DNA of 64,000 bases. Origin: Jeotgalicoccus psychrophilus DSM 19085. GTDB lineage: Bacteria; Bacillota; Bacilli; Staphylococcales; Salinicoccaceae. The stretch covers positions 1 through 64,000 of the forward strand of contig NZ_AUEF01000007.1 in assembly GCF_000425845.1 (NCBI RefSeq), written 5' to 3'. The position numbers and the translations under genes were made by a program. The notes under the pieces are model-generated. The model was given only the letters and a program-made list of their open reading frames with translations. It did not search any database and was not told where the DNA came from. Below, in pieces: positions 17,741-27,694 of this stretch. How positions within the stretch are numbered: position 1 is the stretch's first letter; the number at the start of each line of letters is the position of its first letter.

Positions 17741-18505
17741 TTACATAAACAGCGAAATGATAGCATTCAGCTGGTTTTGAATTTCTTCTGCCTCTTCTAA
17801 AAAGTCAGCGAAGACAGTCTGCAAGAGTACTACAAGACCATTCATAATAATATGAACCATCACGGGTACTAAGAGACGTCCTGTAATGACATATAAGAAA
17901 CTGAATACATAAGACATCGATAAATAAATCAGAATATGTGTAAAGTCAGCGTGAGCGACTGCGAATATTAATCCGCTTACGAGCCCTGCAACTAAAAATG
18001 CGAGTACTTTCTGTACGGTGCTGTTAACGGGGATTAATTCGTAAATCTCACCGAATATTGCTCTTCTGAACACATATTCCTCAATAATCGGACCAAATAA
18101 TACAACGACTAAAATCATCCACGGGGAGTTGAATATCATATCGACAATATCTGTCGTATTCTGGCTCTCGACCGGGTTGCCAAGTACGTAAATATTAATG
18201 AGACCGGCGGCAATTTGCGACATATAGGCCAGGAACACACCGCCGATAATCCAGACTGTGGTAATCAGACCGTCTGATTGCGATCCGCGTTCGATTCTGT
18301 TTTTATTCTTATGCAGATTGCCGATAAGTATTACAATAACTGTGCCAACGGCGAATGAAGCAACTTGATATGGCATCAGTTTTTCAACCAGTTCAGCCGG
18401 ACCGAGAGAAGGATCCATACCTGTGAAAATTAAGCCGATGGGAAGGAGTGCAAACTGCACTGCCAAAAATGTTAGGATAATTAATAAACTGTATACGCGT
18501 CTCAC
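17741..18505 (-). CDS. CPBP family intramembrane metalloprotease (YdiL/MroQ-like)
   Basis: A 254-residue multi-helix membrane protein of the CAAX-protease/bacteriocin-processing family. The catalytic motif is EEYVFRR (EExxxR), and a second motif is HADFTH. The start is a GTG at 18505, because GGAGG lies seven bases upstream; the ATG at 18526 lies ahead of that Shine-Dalgarno. The family also includes YdiL, beside groES in B. subtilis, and MroQ, beside groESL in S. aureus, which affects Agr peptide processing. No agr genes are present in this window. Substrate unknown. Confidence 0.85.
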   Translation of the reverse strand: MRRVYSLLIILTFLAVQFALLPIGLIFTGMDPSLGPAELVEKLMPYQVASFAVGTVIVILIGNLHKNKNRIERGSQSDGLITTVWIIGGVFLAYMSQIAAGLINIYVLGNPVESQNTTDIVDMIFNSPWMILVVVLFGPIIEEYVFRRAIFGEIYELIPVNSTVQKVLAFLVAGLVSGLIFAVAHADFTHILIYLSMSYVFSFLYVITGRLLVPVMVHIIMNGLVVLLQTVFADFLEEAEEIQNQLNAIISLFM

Positions 18506-18580
18506 GTTTAAACCTCCAATAATCAATAATTTTATCTTACATTAAAAAGGTAAAAGTCAAAAGTAATACAGTCTTATCAC

Positions 18581-18609
18581 TTGCATTTTTGACCTAATTT
18601 GATTATTAT
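18581..18609 (+). promoter_or_regulatory. Promoter of groESL
   Basis: TTGCAT (18581-18586) and TATTAT (18604-18609) with a 17-base spacer, placing the transcription start at the left arm of CIRCE. Confidence 0.6.
18588..18604 (+). promoter_or_regulatory. CtsR-like operator in the groESL promoter
   Basis: tttgacc-taa-tttgatt resembles the CtsR heptad direct repeat TTTGACC-N3-TTTGACC, with two mismatches in the second repeat. It lies between the -35 and -10. Joint CtsR and HrcA control of groESL is known in staphylococci. Confidence 0.5.
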
Positions 18610-18617
18610 GATTACTG

Positions 18618-18644
18618 TTAGCACTCAATATTGATGAGTGCCAA
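18618..18644 (+). promoter_or_regulatory. CIRCE element (HrcA operator)
   Basis: TTAGCACTC-N9-GAGTGCCAA, one mismatch from the consensus TTAGCACTC-N9-GAGTGCTAA. It lies 50 bases before the groES start. Confidence 0.95.
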
Positions 18645-18694
18645 ATCACACAATTAATTTTATAGAATTTAAGATTAATAAGGAGGGCATTTCC

Positions 18695-18979
18695 GTGTTA
18701 AAACCTATTGGAAATCGTGTAGTTGTAGATTTAACAGAGAAGGAAGAAACAACAAAAAGCGGCATCATTTTAACTGATTCTGCTAAAGAAAAACCGCAGG
18801 AAGGCACAGTAGTAGCAGTCGGTTCAGGACGTATACTTGAAAATGGTACAAAAGTAGAGCTTGAAGTTAAAGAAGGCGACAGAGTCGTTTATGCAAAATT
18901 TGCAGGTACAGAAGTACAACATGGAGATAATGACTATTTAATTCTCTCTGAATCAGAAATTTTAGCAGTAATTGAATAA
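18695..18979 (+). CDS. groES: Co-chaperonin GroES
   Basis: GroES caps the GroEL ring. The product is 94 residues, the usual length. It starts at a GTG ([10 protein letters not shown] follows), with AGGAGGG at 18681-18687; the frame is open back to 18638, but an ATG there would lie within CIRCE. The mobile loop is [20 protein letters not shown], and the C-terminus is [14 protein letters not shown]. groEL follows after 39 bases. The unit is regulated by the CIRCE and CtsR-like sites upstream. Confidence 0.96.
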   Translation: MLKPIGNRVVVDLTEKEETTKSGIILTDSAKEKPQEGTVVAVGSGRILENGTKVELEVKEGDRVVYAKFAGTEVQHGDNDYLILSESEILAVIE

Positions 18980-18997
18980 TATAAACATCGCATATAA

Positions 18998-20644
<1,647 letters not shown>

Positions 20645-20714
20645 AAATAAAACGATTGGTAAGTGGTCTATATTTAATAATAGTTAGTCCATTTGTAACT
20701 TAATATGTTTAAAG

Positions 20715-20756
20715 AAGGTCTTCCATGAGGTTACTAAACCTCGGGAAGACCTTTTT
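20715..20756 (+). terminator. Intrinsic terminator of groESL
   Basis: A 10-bp perfect outer stem, aaggtcttcc/ggaagacctt, with an inner gaggtt/aacctc hairpin, then five T. Confidence 0.9.
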
Positions 20757-21016
20757 AAAACTCTATTATTGTAGGAAACAATAATATGAGCAGGTGAAAA
20801 TGTGTTATCTGACAAATCTATTTATTTGTTACTGATGTAAAGTGGTTAGTGAAATATATACGACAAGGAAGAGGAAATATAAGAATAAAAACTTTGAAAC
20901 TGACATAATTTTATTCCCTTTATGTTTTACCCTTTCCTTTTAATAGCAGAATGAGCAATAAAATCTGTTAATTATCTATTTCAAATAAACCTAACTTTAA
21001 AGGAGAATAATTATTT
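20757..21016. other. Intergenic region before the triple-RidA gene
   Basis: About 260 AT-rich bases after the groESL terminator. It must hold the promoter of the next gene, but no convincing -35/-10 pair, riboswitch or small ORF was seen. The Shine-Dalgarno aaaggagaa lies at 20999-21007. Confidence 0.5.
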
Positions 21017-22288
21017 ATGAGTGAATATAATGCAGTAGCACCAACTAATACGGATAACGCACCGAAGTTTGACCAGTCTTCTCAGTCAGCAGCGTTTTCA
21101 CATTACAGCAATTTATCAGCACAGCTGCCAATCGATCCGGCAACTGGCAAATTAGTAGAAGGCGGCGTTAAAGCGCAGGCTGAACAAAGCTTTAAAAATA
21201 TCGAAGCAATTCTTAAAAACTTCGGCCACGTAATGAGCGATATCGTAAGAATTACTGTTTTCGTTACAGACATCCAGGATGTAGAGGCTGTAAACGAAGT
21301 GTTCCACACATTCTTCCCGACATACGTACCAGCTCGTACGAATGTAGCGGTTAATGCTTTACCGATGGATGCTGAAGTTCAAGTTGAAGCACTTGTATCA
21401 CATGGTGTAGGTACAATTCCTAATGCGCCGCAGGCTGGCGATTTAATTAAATTAACAAACCATACTGCGAATGCACCGGCAAATGCTTTATCTTCACAGA
21501 CTGTTGCATTCTCACACTACAACAACATTACAGCTCAGCTGCCAATTGATCCTGCAACAGGCAGAATCGTTACAGGCGGAGTAAAAGCAGAAACTGCACA
21601 GAGCTTAAAAAATATTAAAGCAATTTTAGCTGGCATCGATGTTCCATTAGATGACATTGTTAAAGTTAATATTTTCGTAAAAGACCTTGCAGATATGGAC
21701 GCAGTAAACGAAGTTTACTCAACATTCTTCCCGGATTCTGCAATTGCAAGAACTGTTGCATATGTACCGGCGCGTACTGTTATCGAAGCGGCAGACCTGC
21801 AGATCGGTGCATTAGTACAAATCGAAGCAGTAGTATCACACGGAGACGGTACGCCGCCACAGGCTATCGAAGACAGACACGGTATTGTAATCAAAGCACA
21901 CAACACAGAAAATGCACCGGTTGACAGCTTATCTACACAAACTGTAGCATTCTCACACTACAACCACCTGTCAGCTCAACTGCCAATCGACCCTAAAACT
22001 GGTAAATTAGTTGAAGGCGGAATTAAAGAACAGACTAAACAGGTTTTAACTAACATTAAAGCGGTTATCGAAAGCGTTGACCACGTAATGGAAGATATGG
22101 TTAAAGTAAATATCTTCGTTAAAGACCTTGCAGATATGGATGCTGTAAACGAAGTTTACGCAGAATTCTTCCCTGAAGGCACACCTGCAAGAAGAGTAGT
22201 CGGCGTTTCAGCTTTACAGGAAGATGCTCTAATTCAGATTGACGCAATTGCGGGCAACGCTGAAGGCACACCACCGGAAACTAAATAA
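21017..22288 (+). CDS. Triple-domain RidA (YjgF/YER057c/UK114) fusion protein
   Basis: A 423-residue protein made of three tandem RidA-like domains, about residues 15-130, 155-282 and 305-415. Each repeats AFSHY..LSAQLPIDP.TG, a helix with NI.AIL, then DIV+..+FV.D+.D+.AVNEV...FFP. RidA deaminates 2-aminoacrylate-type enamines and works as a homotrimer with active sites between subunits. The Arg that binds the carboxylate is kept: R107, R245 or R253, and R392. Domain 2 has a short extra segment around 243-254 with two ART motifs. The chain may fold as a covalent pseudotrimer. It is a single gene with its own terminator. Confidence 0.88.
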   Translation: MSEYNAVAPTNTDNAPKFDQSSQSAAFSHYSNLSAQLPIDPATGKLVEGGVKAQAEQSFKNIEAILKNFGHVMSDIVRITVFVTDIQDVEAVNEVFHTFFPTYVPARTNVAVNALPMDAEVQVEALVSHGVGTIPNAPQAGDLIKLTNHTANAPANALSSQTVAFSHYNNITAQLPIDPATGRIVTGGVKAETAQSLKNIKAILAGIDVPLDDIVKVNIFVKDLADMDAVNEVYSTFFPDSAIARTVAYVPARTVIEAADLQIGALVQIEAVVSHGDGTPPQAIEDRHGIVIKAHNTENAPVDSLSTQTVAFSHYNHLSAQLPIDPKTGKLVEGGIKEQTKQVLTNIKAVIESVDHVMEDMVKVNIFVKDLADMDAVNEVYAEFFPEGTPARRVVGVSALQEDALIQIDAIAGNAEGTPPETK

Positions 22289-22299
22289 AATAAGACACA

Positions 22300-22331
22300 A
22301 AAATGCCTCCATATTAATGGAGGCATTTTTT
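22300..22331. terminator. Bidirectional terminator between triple-RidA gene and queT
   Basis: An 11-bp perfect stem, aaaatgcctcc/ggaggcatttt, with T-runs on both strands. It serves both convergent genes and overlaps the queT stop codon. Confidence 0.88.
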
Positions 22332-22779
22332 ATTCCGGCAATATTCGATGGCCGATTTTTTTAAATATAAACGTGCCGATAAATGTAGTAATCAGCGTCG
22401 ACAGTCCAACTGTTGCTGCACTGAACCAGTATGGCAGACCGAGTACTAAATACAGTGCCAGTCCGACTAACAGTCCTGCAAGCACGCTGTACTGAAGTGC
22501 ATTTACCCAGACGTTTTTTATAAAGTAGCTTAATGAATAAGCGATTACGGATATAGTTACACCGACGAAAACGTCGATTAGGCCGAGGCTTGAGAAAACA
22601 TTTGCGATACCGACTCCAAGAATCATACCTGCGATATATTTACGGTTGAAAAATGGAATAACACACAGCATTTCACTTATTCTGAATTGAATAGCGCCTG
22701 TGCCAATAGGGTTAATCACAGTAAGTGCGACATAAATTGCCGCTAAGACGGCATTAACAGCCATGTCTTTAACATTCAT
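22330..22779 (-). CDS. queT: Queuosine precursor transporter QueT
   Basis: A 149-residue membrane protein with five or six helices, matching the QueT family. QueT is the substrate-binding S component of an ECF transporter for queuosine precursors such as preQ1. The N-terminal AVLAAIYVALTVINP and the FRISEMLCVIPFF segment are characteristic. The preQ1-I riboswitch overlapping its Shine-Dalgarno strongly supports the call. The ECF ATPase and T subunits are not in the window. Confidence 0.9.
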   Translation of the reverse strand: MNVKDMAVNAVLAAIYVALTVINPIGTGAIQFRISEMLCVIPFFNRKYIAGMILGVGIANVFSSLGLIDVFVGVTISVIAYSLSYFIKNVWVNALQYSVLAGLLVGLALYLVLGLPYWFSAATVGLSTLITTFIGTFIFKKIGHRILPE

Positions 22780-22790
22780 ATTGCATAATT

Positions 22791-22827
22791 CTCCTTAGTT
22801 TTTTTGACAGGGAGTTTGCGAACCTGT
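22791..22827 (-). ncRNA. preQ1-I riboswitch controlling queT
   Basis: On the minus strand the leader begins acaggttcgcaaactccctg and continues tcaaaaaaactaaggag. Hairpin acagg/cctgt, the L2 loop and the A-rich tail that docks into the stem match the type I preQ1 aptamer. The tail runs directly into AAGGAG, 11 bases before the queT ATG, so ligand binding should hide the Shine-Dalgarno and block translation. Confidence 0.88.
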
Positions 22828-22831
22828 TTTT

Positions 22832-23605
22832 TTATTTATTGACTGATATCGTTTCTGATATTTCACCGGTTTCGACACCATTTTTAAATGTGCGCTCAAT
22901 CAGCGTAATATTATCCTGATGATCGACCAGGACAACAGTAGAACATCGCGTTCCATAATCAAAATCAGGAATATCGATAAACAGCGGCGATAATTTCTTT
23001 TCCAGGTCGAAATCGACTCCGGTCTTTTGTACGATGTCATCTGCTGCTTGTGAGTCGATGCGGAGCAGGTTGAACAAGGCGTCAACATCTACGTCCTCTT
23101 CAGATAATACTTCATCTAATTTGGCTTTTCCAATCACGACTTTCGGCCACGGCGTATCGAGATATTCATTCGATAAACCATGAGTACCGTCGTCGATACG
23201 TGAGACATTGTTGTCGTAGTTATTCATGTAATAAAGCTCATCAGGATTCCCGGCGAGCAGATTAAATCCTGCATAGTCACTGCTCGAGGCAGCAAGATTC
23301 TTTAAGTAATCTTCAGGATTATCTTTTGAAAGCAAATAATTCACGACGAGTTCACCACGCGATTTTTTAGCTTCCATAGTCATTTCTTCGGGCGTTCGGA
23401 TATTAGTCAATGCACCTATTTTACCCGATTTTGACACAGCGAGCCAGGTGCCTTTTGCTTTTAAATCACGGCCGCCTAAAATATTCTGATGATCATCCCA
23501 GTAATGCATGGATGCAGTCGGACGGGAATAAAACTCGTCGCGGTTAGCTGCAAGCACCATTTTATATTTTTGGTGCGAACCGATATTAAAATTAATAAGA
23601 CACAT
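22832..23605 (-). CDS. NRDE family protein (TANGO2-like)
   Basis: A 257-residue protein of the NRDE/TANGO2 family. The name-giving motif appears as AANRDEFYSRP, the N-terminus is MCLINFN (the conserved Cys2), and GGRDLKAKGTWLAVSKSGKIGALTN follows. The ATG at 23605 is chosen since GGAGTG is well spaced and family members start with MC; a GTG three codons earlier lies on that site. The biochemical role is unknown. It overlaps the upstream pseudouridine synthase by 14 bases. Confidence 0.85.
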   Translation of the reverse strand: MCLINFNIGSHQKYKMVLAANRDEFYSRPTASMHYWDDHQNILGGRDLKAKGTWLAVSKSGKIGALTNIRTPEEMTMEAKKSRGELVVNYLLSKDNPEDYLKNLAASSSDYAGFNLLAGNPDELYYMNNYDNNVSRIDDGTHGLSNEYLDTPWPKVVIGKAKLDEVLSEEDVDVDALFNLLRIDSQAADDIVQKTGVDFDLEKKLSPLFIDIPDFDYGTRCSTVVLVDHQDNITLIERTFKNGVETGEISETISVNK

Positions 23606-24269
23606 CAAAATCACTCCACGGGAATGTTTCCGGCGGCTTGCAGAATACTTCTACGTATTCATCTTTTGTAGGATGTTTAATACGCAGGTAAGTCGAGTAA
23701 AGTGCAATCTGCTGACCGACTTTAGCACTCTTGTTATATTTCTGATCGCCAAACAGCGGGTGACCGAAATGAGACAGCTGTACACGGATTTGATGTGAAC
23801 GTCCTGTGTGAAGTTTTACTTTTACCAGTGAATAATTATTATTTTCAGCTACCATTTCATAGTCCAGCTTAGCCATTTTTGAACCGCGGTGGTTTTTATG
23901 AACGACTTTGGAAATATTTTTCTTTTCGTCTTTAAATAAATGGTTCGTTAAAGTACCTTTTTTCTGTTCCAGATGGTTTTCTACAACCGCATGATACTGA
24001 CGGTCAAAGTTTTGTAATCTTATTTCGTTTGATAATCTTGCAGCTGCTTTTGACGTTTTAGCAAATACTACAGCACCGCCGACTGGACGGTCTAATCTGT
24101 GTACCAGCCCTAAATAAACCGCTCCGGGTTTATTGTATTTCTCTTTAATATATTCCTTTAACATAGTTAATAAGTCTTTATCTTCTGAACTGTCTTCCTG
24201 GACAGGGATGTTAACCGGCTTATCGACAATGAGTAAATGGTTGTCTTCGTACAATACATTAATATTCAC
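23592..24269 (-). CDS. RluA-family pseudouridine synthase
   Basis: A 225-residue RNA pseudouridine synthase. The catalytic Asp is in VHRLDRPVGG, followed by FAKTSKAAARLS, and the KVKLHTGRSHQIRVQLSHFGHPLFGD motif is typical. It lacks the N-terminal S4 domain of RluD, like the short RluA/TruC forms. The start is a GTG at 24269 because AAGGAG lies eight bases upstream; the GTG at 24278 overlaps that site. Target RNA is not known. It forms an operon with the NRDE gene. Confidence 0.85.
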   Translation of the reverse strand: MNINVLYEDNHLLIVDKPVNIPVQEDSSEDKDLLTMLKEYIKEKYNKPGAVYLGLVHRLDRPVGGAVVFAKTSKAAARLSNEIRLQNFDRQYHAVVENHLEQKKGTLTNHLFKDEKKNISKVVHKNHRGSKMAKLDYEMVAENNNYSLVKVKLHTGRSHQIRVQLSHFGHPLFGDQKYNKSAKVGQQIALYSTYLRIKHPTKDEYVEVFCKPPETFPWSDFDVSY

Positions 24270-24400
24270 GCATTTCACTCCTTAAAATTCGTAAGTTATA
24301 TTATACCATCTATACAGTAAATATCTTATCACTTTCGCAATGTTTATTTGATAGAATGGATATAAGTATAAAATCATACTATTAATCATAGAGGTGAATA

Positions 24401-25843
24401 ATGAGAAAACGTTATTTATTTTTAATTATTATTGCCGCTTTAATACTTATACCTCTAATTGTCGCCGGTGTGCGCTATTTTGTTCCAGTGCCTTCGGGGG
24501 TATCTTACGAGTCCGAAGAATATCAGACAGATGATGCAGAGTTTTTATACGACCTTACATATACAGATAATAATAAGGGAGTTACTGAGGAACAGGAAGT
24601 TTTTGAAGAGATTTATACGATGATTGACGAAGCGGAAGAGTTTCTAGTCCTCGATATGTTTTTATTTAATGATGATTACAATCATGACACGCTCGACTTC
24701 CCGCCACTATCGCAAAATTTAACAGATAAATTAACAGCTAAAAAGGCAGAAAATCCGGAAATGGATATTATTTTTATTACGGATAGTATCAATACTTTCT
24801 ATGATACGTATACACCGCCTCATATTAATGAACTAAAGGAAGCGGGCATAGAAGTAATTTTTACCGACTTAACTAAGTTGCGGGATTCGAATCCCTTGTA
24901 TTCCGGTTTTTACAGAACATATTTCCAGTGGCTCGGAACGTCTGAAGATCAGTGGCTGGTCAATGCATTAAGACCTCAGGGTCCGGAAGTAAATATACGG
25001 TCTTATTTATCGATGCTGAACTTTAAAGCCAATCATAGAAAAGTAATTATTAATGAAAAGAATGGCCTGATTACGTCGGCAAACCCGCATGACGCAAGTG
25101 TTCATCATTCTAATATTGCTGTGAAACTAAGCGGGGATATACTTTACGACATGCTGGAAAGTGAACGGGCAGTCGTGAACTTCAGCGGAGGAAATACGAG
25201 AGTCTTCAGTGACTTTGCCGATAAACTTCCTGCAAAAACTGAAGAAGATGAAGGGGAGTATACCGTACAGCTGATTACCGAGAAGAAAATTAAAGATAAT
25301 ATAATCCACATGGTCAATAAGGCAGGGGAAGGGGATACACTCTCTGTCGGACTATTTTATTTATCAGATAGAGAAGTCGTGAACGCCTTTAAAGAAGCAC
25401 TCGACCGCGGTGCAGAAATGAACATGATTCTCGATATTAACCAGGATGCATTCGGGAATGAGAAAAACGGCGTACCGAACCGGCCGGTGGCTGATGAACT
25501 GATGAGTCACGAAACACCGGCGGATATTCGCTGGTATAAATCGAGCGGGGAACAGTATCATGCGAAATTTATAATGCTGGAAACTGCCGGTGAAGTTATA
25601 TTTAACGGCGGCTCTGCTAACTTTACGAGGCGGAATCTCGATGACTATAATCTGGAAACAAACGTGCTGATTACAGCACCGGCAGACAGTGAGTTTGCAG
25701 GAGAAGTTACGGGTTATTACAACAGATTATGGACGAATGAAGGTGCAGAATATACGCTGGATTACGACGAAGAAGCGGAAGAATCGCTATTGAAAACAAT
25801 ACTGTACAGAGTACAGGAATTTACTGGGCTCTCGACGTTTTAA
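24401..25843 (+). CDS. Membrane-anchored phospholipase D-like protein
   Basis: A 480-residue protein with one N-terminal membrane helix (about 4-28) and two PLD domains outside the membrane. The HKD motifs read NHRKVIINE (His212) and YHAKFIMLE (His387), that is HxKx4E instead of HxKx4D in both halves. Downstream SAN and GSANFTRRN are as expected. It resembles the cardiolipin synthase/PLD-like group, but the long insert with a PPLSQNL region and lack of two TM helices argue against a standard cardiolipin synthase. Substrate unknown. GAGGTG precedes the ATG. Confidence 0.8.
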   Translation: MRKRYLFLIIIAALILIPLIVAGVRYFVPVPSGVSYESEEYQTDDAEFLYDLTYTDNNKGVTEEQEVFEEIYTMIDEAEEFLVLDMFLFNDDYNHDTLDFPPLSQNLTDKLTAKKAENPEMDIIFITDSINTFYDTYTPPHINELKEAGIEVIFTDLTKLRDSNPLYSGFYRTYFQWLGTSEDQWLVNALRPQGPEVNIRSYLSMLNFKANHRKVIINEKNGLITSANPHDASVHHSNIAVKLSGDILYDMLESERAVVNFSGGNTRVFSDFADKLPAKTEEDEGEYTVQLITEKKIKDNIIHMVNKAGEGDTLSVGLFYLSDREVVNAFKEALDRGAEMNMILDINQDAFGNEKNGVPNRPVADELMSHETPADIRWYKSSGEQYHAKFIMLETAGEVIFNGGSANFTRRNLDDYNLETNVLITAPADSEFAGEVTGYYNRLWTNEGAEYTLDYDEEAEESLLKTILYRVQEFTGLSTF

Positions 25844-25848
25844 TTTGA

Positions 25849-25878
25849 GCAGGCACTCCACTGGGTGTCTGTTTTTTT
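25849..25878 (+). terminator. Intrinsic terminator after the PLD-like gene
   Basis: Stem caggcac/gtgtctg with one U-G pair, then seven T. Confidence 0.7.
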
Positions 25879-25890
25879 ATGAGTTAAATT

Positions 25891-26009
25891 TTGCTCCGCA
25901 ATGAAGCACTGTCATTCCCGAGTAAAGCCGCTTGCTCCGCAATGAGACGCTGTCATTCCCGAGAAAAGCCGTTTGCTCCGCAATGAAGCTCCGTCATTCC
26001 CGAGTAAGA
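25891..26009. repeat. 41-bp tandem repeat array A, three copies
   Basis: Units start at 25891, 25932 and 25973, exactly 41 bases apart. Each reads ttgctccgcaatga, five variable bases, then tgtcattcccgag and a short linker. AATGA and TCATT form a stem with the variable bases in the loop, extended outward by CTC/GAG. The period is not a multiple of three, so it is not coding. The same unit is found eight times at 37171-37495. Confidence 0.9.
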
Positions 26010-26012
26010 CAC

Positions 26013-26041
26013 AAAAAAGCCGGGAATTCACCAACCCCGGC
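26013..26041 (-). terminator. Terminator of pncA
   Basis: On the minus strand GCCGGG ... CCCGGC followed by TTTTTT, 12 bases after the pncA stop. It coincides with the 3' flank of repeat array A. Confidence 0.8.
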
Positions 26042-26052
26042 CTCACTCAAAA

Positions 26053-26598
26053 TTATATAATTTTTGCACCAAGCGAATTTTCAAAGTGGCCAAGGGCGAC
26101 TTCATGAGCGTCCAGGTTAAAGCTTGAGACACCGTTTTTATGAATCACAATATCGAAGCCTTTATTGTACGCATCGATTGCTGTATGCAGAATGCAAATA
26201 TCCGTACACACGCCGATTAAATGAATTTCTTTAATTTCTCTGGCTCTTAAGCGCTGTTCAACATCAGTTCCTGCAAAAGCGGAATAGCGGGTTTTATTTG
26301 TGTAATAGACATTTTCACTATCTGAATGCTCCTTATACAGTGCTTCTAGCTCACCGTATAAGTCGCGGCCACCGGTACCAATAATATTATGCGGCGGAAA
26401 CAGCTTTGTTTCAGGATGATACGGGTCGTTTTCTTCGTGGGCATCAATTGCGAAAATCGTATAATCCCCCTTAACGATAAATTCGCGCGTAATGTTCACG
26501 ATATAGTCATGCAGCTTTTCGGCAGGTTCACCGGCTGTTAACTTGCCGTCTGCTGCAACAAAGTCATATGTGTAGTCGATATTAAGCAGTGCTTTCAT
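26053..26598 (-). CDS. pncA: Nicotinamidase PncA
   Basis: A 181-residue cysteine hydrolase of the isochorismatase fold. It converts nicotinamide to nicotinic acid for NAD salvage. The catalytic triad is visible: Asp8 in NIDYTYDF, Lys in TNKTRYSAF and Cys in GVCTDICILHTA. The metal site is AIDAHEENDPYHPE. Length and pattern match the S. aureus enzyme. AAGGGG precedes the ATG. It follows the aldolase gene, separated by a strong palindromic terminator. Confidence 0.93.
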   Translation of the reverse strand: MKALLNIDYTYDFVAADGKLTAGEPAEKLHDYIVNITREFIVKGDYTIFAIDAHEENDPYHPETKLFPPHNIIGTGGRDLYGELEALYKEHSDSENVYYTNKTRYSAFAGTDVEQRLRAREIKEIHLIGVCTDICILHTAIDAYNKGFDIVIHKNGVSSFNLDAHEVALGHFENSLGAKII

Positions 26599-26613
26599 AA
26601 TAATTATCCCCTT

Positions 26614-26645
26614 ATAAAAAAAGACAATGGCATGCCATTGTCTTT
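26614..26645 (-). terminator. Perfect palindromic terminator between fda and pncA
   Basis: aaagacaatggca/tgccattgtcttt is a 26-base perfect palindrome (26620-26645). On the minus strand it is followed by a T-run (rc of 26614-26621). It ends fda transcription before pncA. Confidence 0.85.
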
Positions 26646-26652
26646 AGTATTC

Positions 26653-27543
26653 TTATTTTTTGTTTACTGATGCATCGAAGATAGAGTCGATTGCTTCAGC
26701 TAAGCTGCTGTCAAATTCTTCAGCAGATTGTGATGCATTTAAGTCGCTTGACAGTGCGCGTGAGAAGCTCGCGATAATGCCGTCATTTTCTTTTAATAAG
26801 TTGTTAGCTTCAGTTCTTGTGTAGCCGCCTGAAAGTGCAACAACACGAATGACATTCGGATGATCCACAAGTTCTTTGTACAGGTTAGGTACAGTAGGAA
26901 TTGTCAGCTTCAGCATTACAAGCTCATCTTCAGCGAGGCCGTTTAGTTCTTCTAAAATAGCATCTCTTAAGATTTCTTCGATTGCTTCTTTATCCTCAGC
27001 ATTGATGCTTACTTCAGGTTCGATGATAGGTACAAGACCTGCAGCGATAATCTGTTTCCCGACTTCAAACTGCTGTTCTACAACTGCAGTGATGCCTTCT
27101 TTGTTAGCTGAAAGTACGTTTGAACGCATTTTCGTTCCAAAGATATGACGGTCGTTTGCACGTGCTAATAAATCCTCAAGATCTGGTATAGGTTTCATCA
27201 GCTGCACACCGTTTTCTAAATCTGCAAGTCCTTTGTCGACTTTTAAGAATGGCACGATGCCTTTGTCAGCTAAATAGTTGCCAGTGTACTGTCCTTCAAC
27301 TTCGCGGTCCATTGTCTGTTCGAAAAGGATTGCACCAAGTACTTTATCAGAAGTGAAAGAAGGTGAAGTAATGATACGTGAACGCATTTCATGTACCATA
27401 TCGAACATCTCATCTTCATTAGTATACTGATCTTCATTAACACCATATGCTTTTAAAGCTTTTGGCGTACTTCCGCCACTTTGGTCAAGTGCGGCAATAA
27501 AACCATGACCTTGTTTTACTTTATCAAGTTGCTCTTGATTCAT
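26653..27543 (-). CDS. fda: Class I fructose-bisphosphate aldolase
   Basis: A 296-residue class I aldolase that splits fructose 1,6-bisphosphate in glycolysis through a Schiff-base lysine. Diagnostic segments are [40 protein letters not shown] and the LKLTIPT active-site strand. The sequence and length match the staphylococcal FdaA. AAGGAG precedes the ATG. A 10-base palindrome aaagcgcttt (27593-27602) lies upstream and might be a catabolite-type operator, with weak support. Confidence 0.93.
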   Translation of the reverse strand: MNQEQLDKVKQGHGFIAALDQSGGSTPKALKAYGVNEDQYTNEDEMFDMVHEMRSRIITSPSFTSDKVLGAILFEQTMDREVEGQYTGNYLADKGIVPFLKVDKGLADLENGVQLMKPIPDLEDLLARANDRHIFGTKMRSNVLSANKEGITAVVEQQFEVGKQIIAAGLVPIIEPEVSINAEDKEAIEEILRDAILEELNGLAEDELVMLKLTIPTVPNLYKELVDHPNVIRVVALSGGYTRTEANNLLKENDGIIASFSRALSSDLNASQSAEEFDSSLAEAIDSIFDASVNKK

Positions 27544-27694
27544 TAAAAAACACTCCTTTAATAGTTTTCCACTCCTCTATAGTATGCTAAAAAAAGCGCT
27601 TTACTGCAAGGCTTAATCTTTAATATCGCTGATGTTTAACTAATCTGTTAAAAGGAAAGATATCGAATATGTTGAATATCAGGAGGTATGTAAA

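Noticed and set aside
17741-18505. agr-linked MroQ system
   Set aside because: The protease resembles MroQ and is next to groESL, but no agrBDCA genes or AgrD-like peptide are seen, so no quorum-sensing role is claimed.
25891-26009. CRISPR array
   Set aside because: Units are contiguous at a 41-base period with only five variable bases and no spacers, and no cas genes are present.
27593-27602. Catabolite-responsive (cre) site before fda
   Set aside because: aaagcgcttt is palindromic, but the wider match to the cre consensus has about four mismatches.
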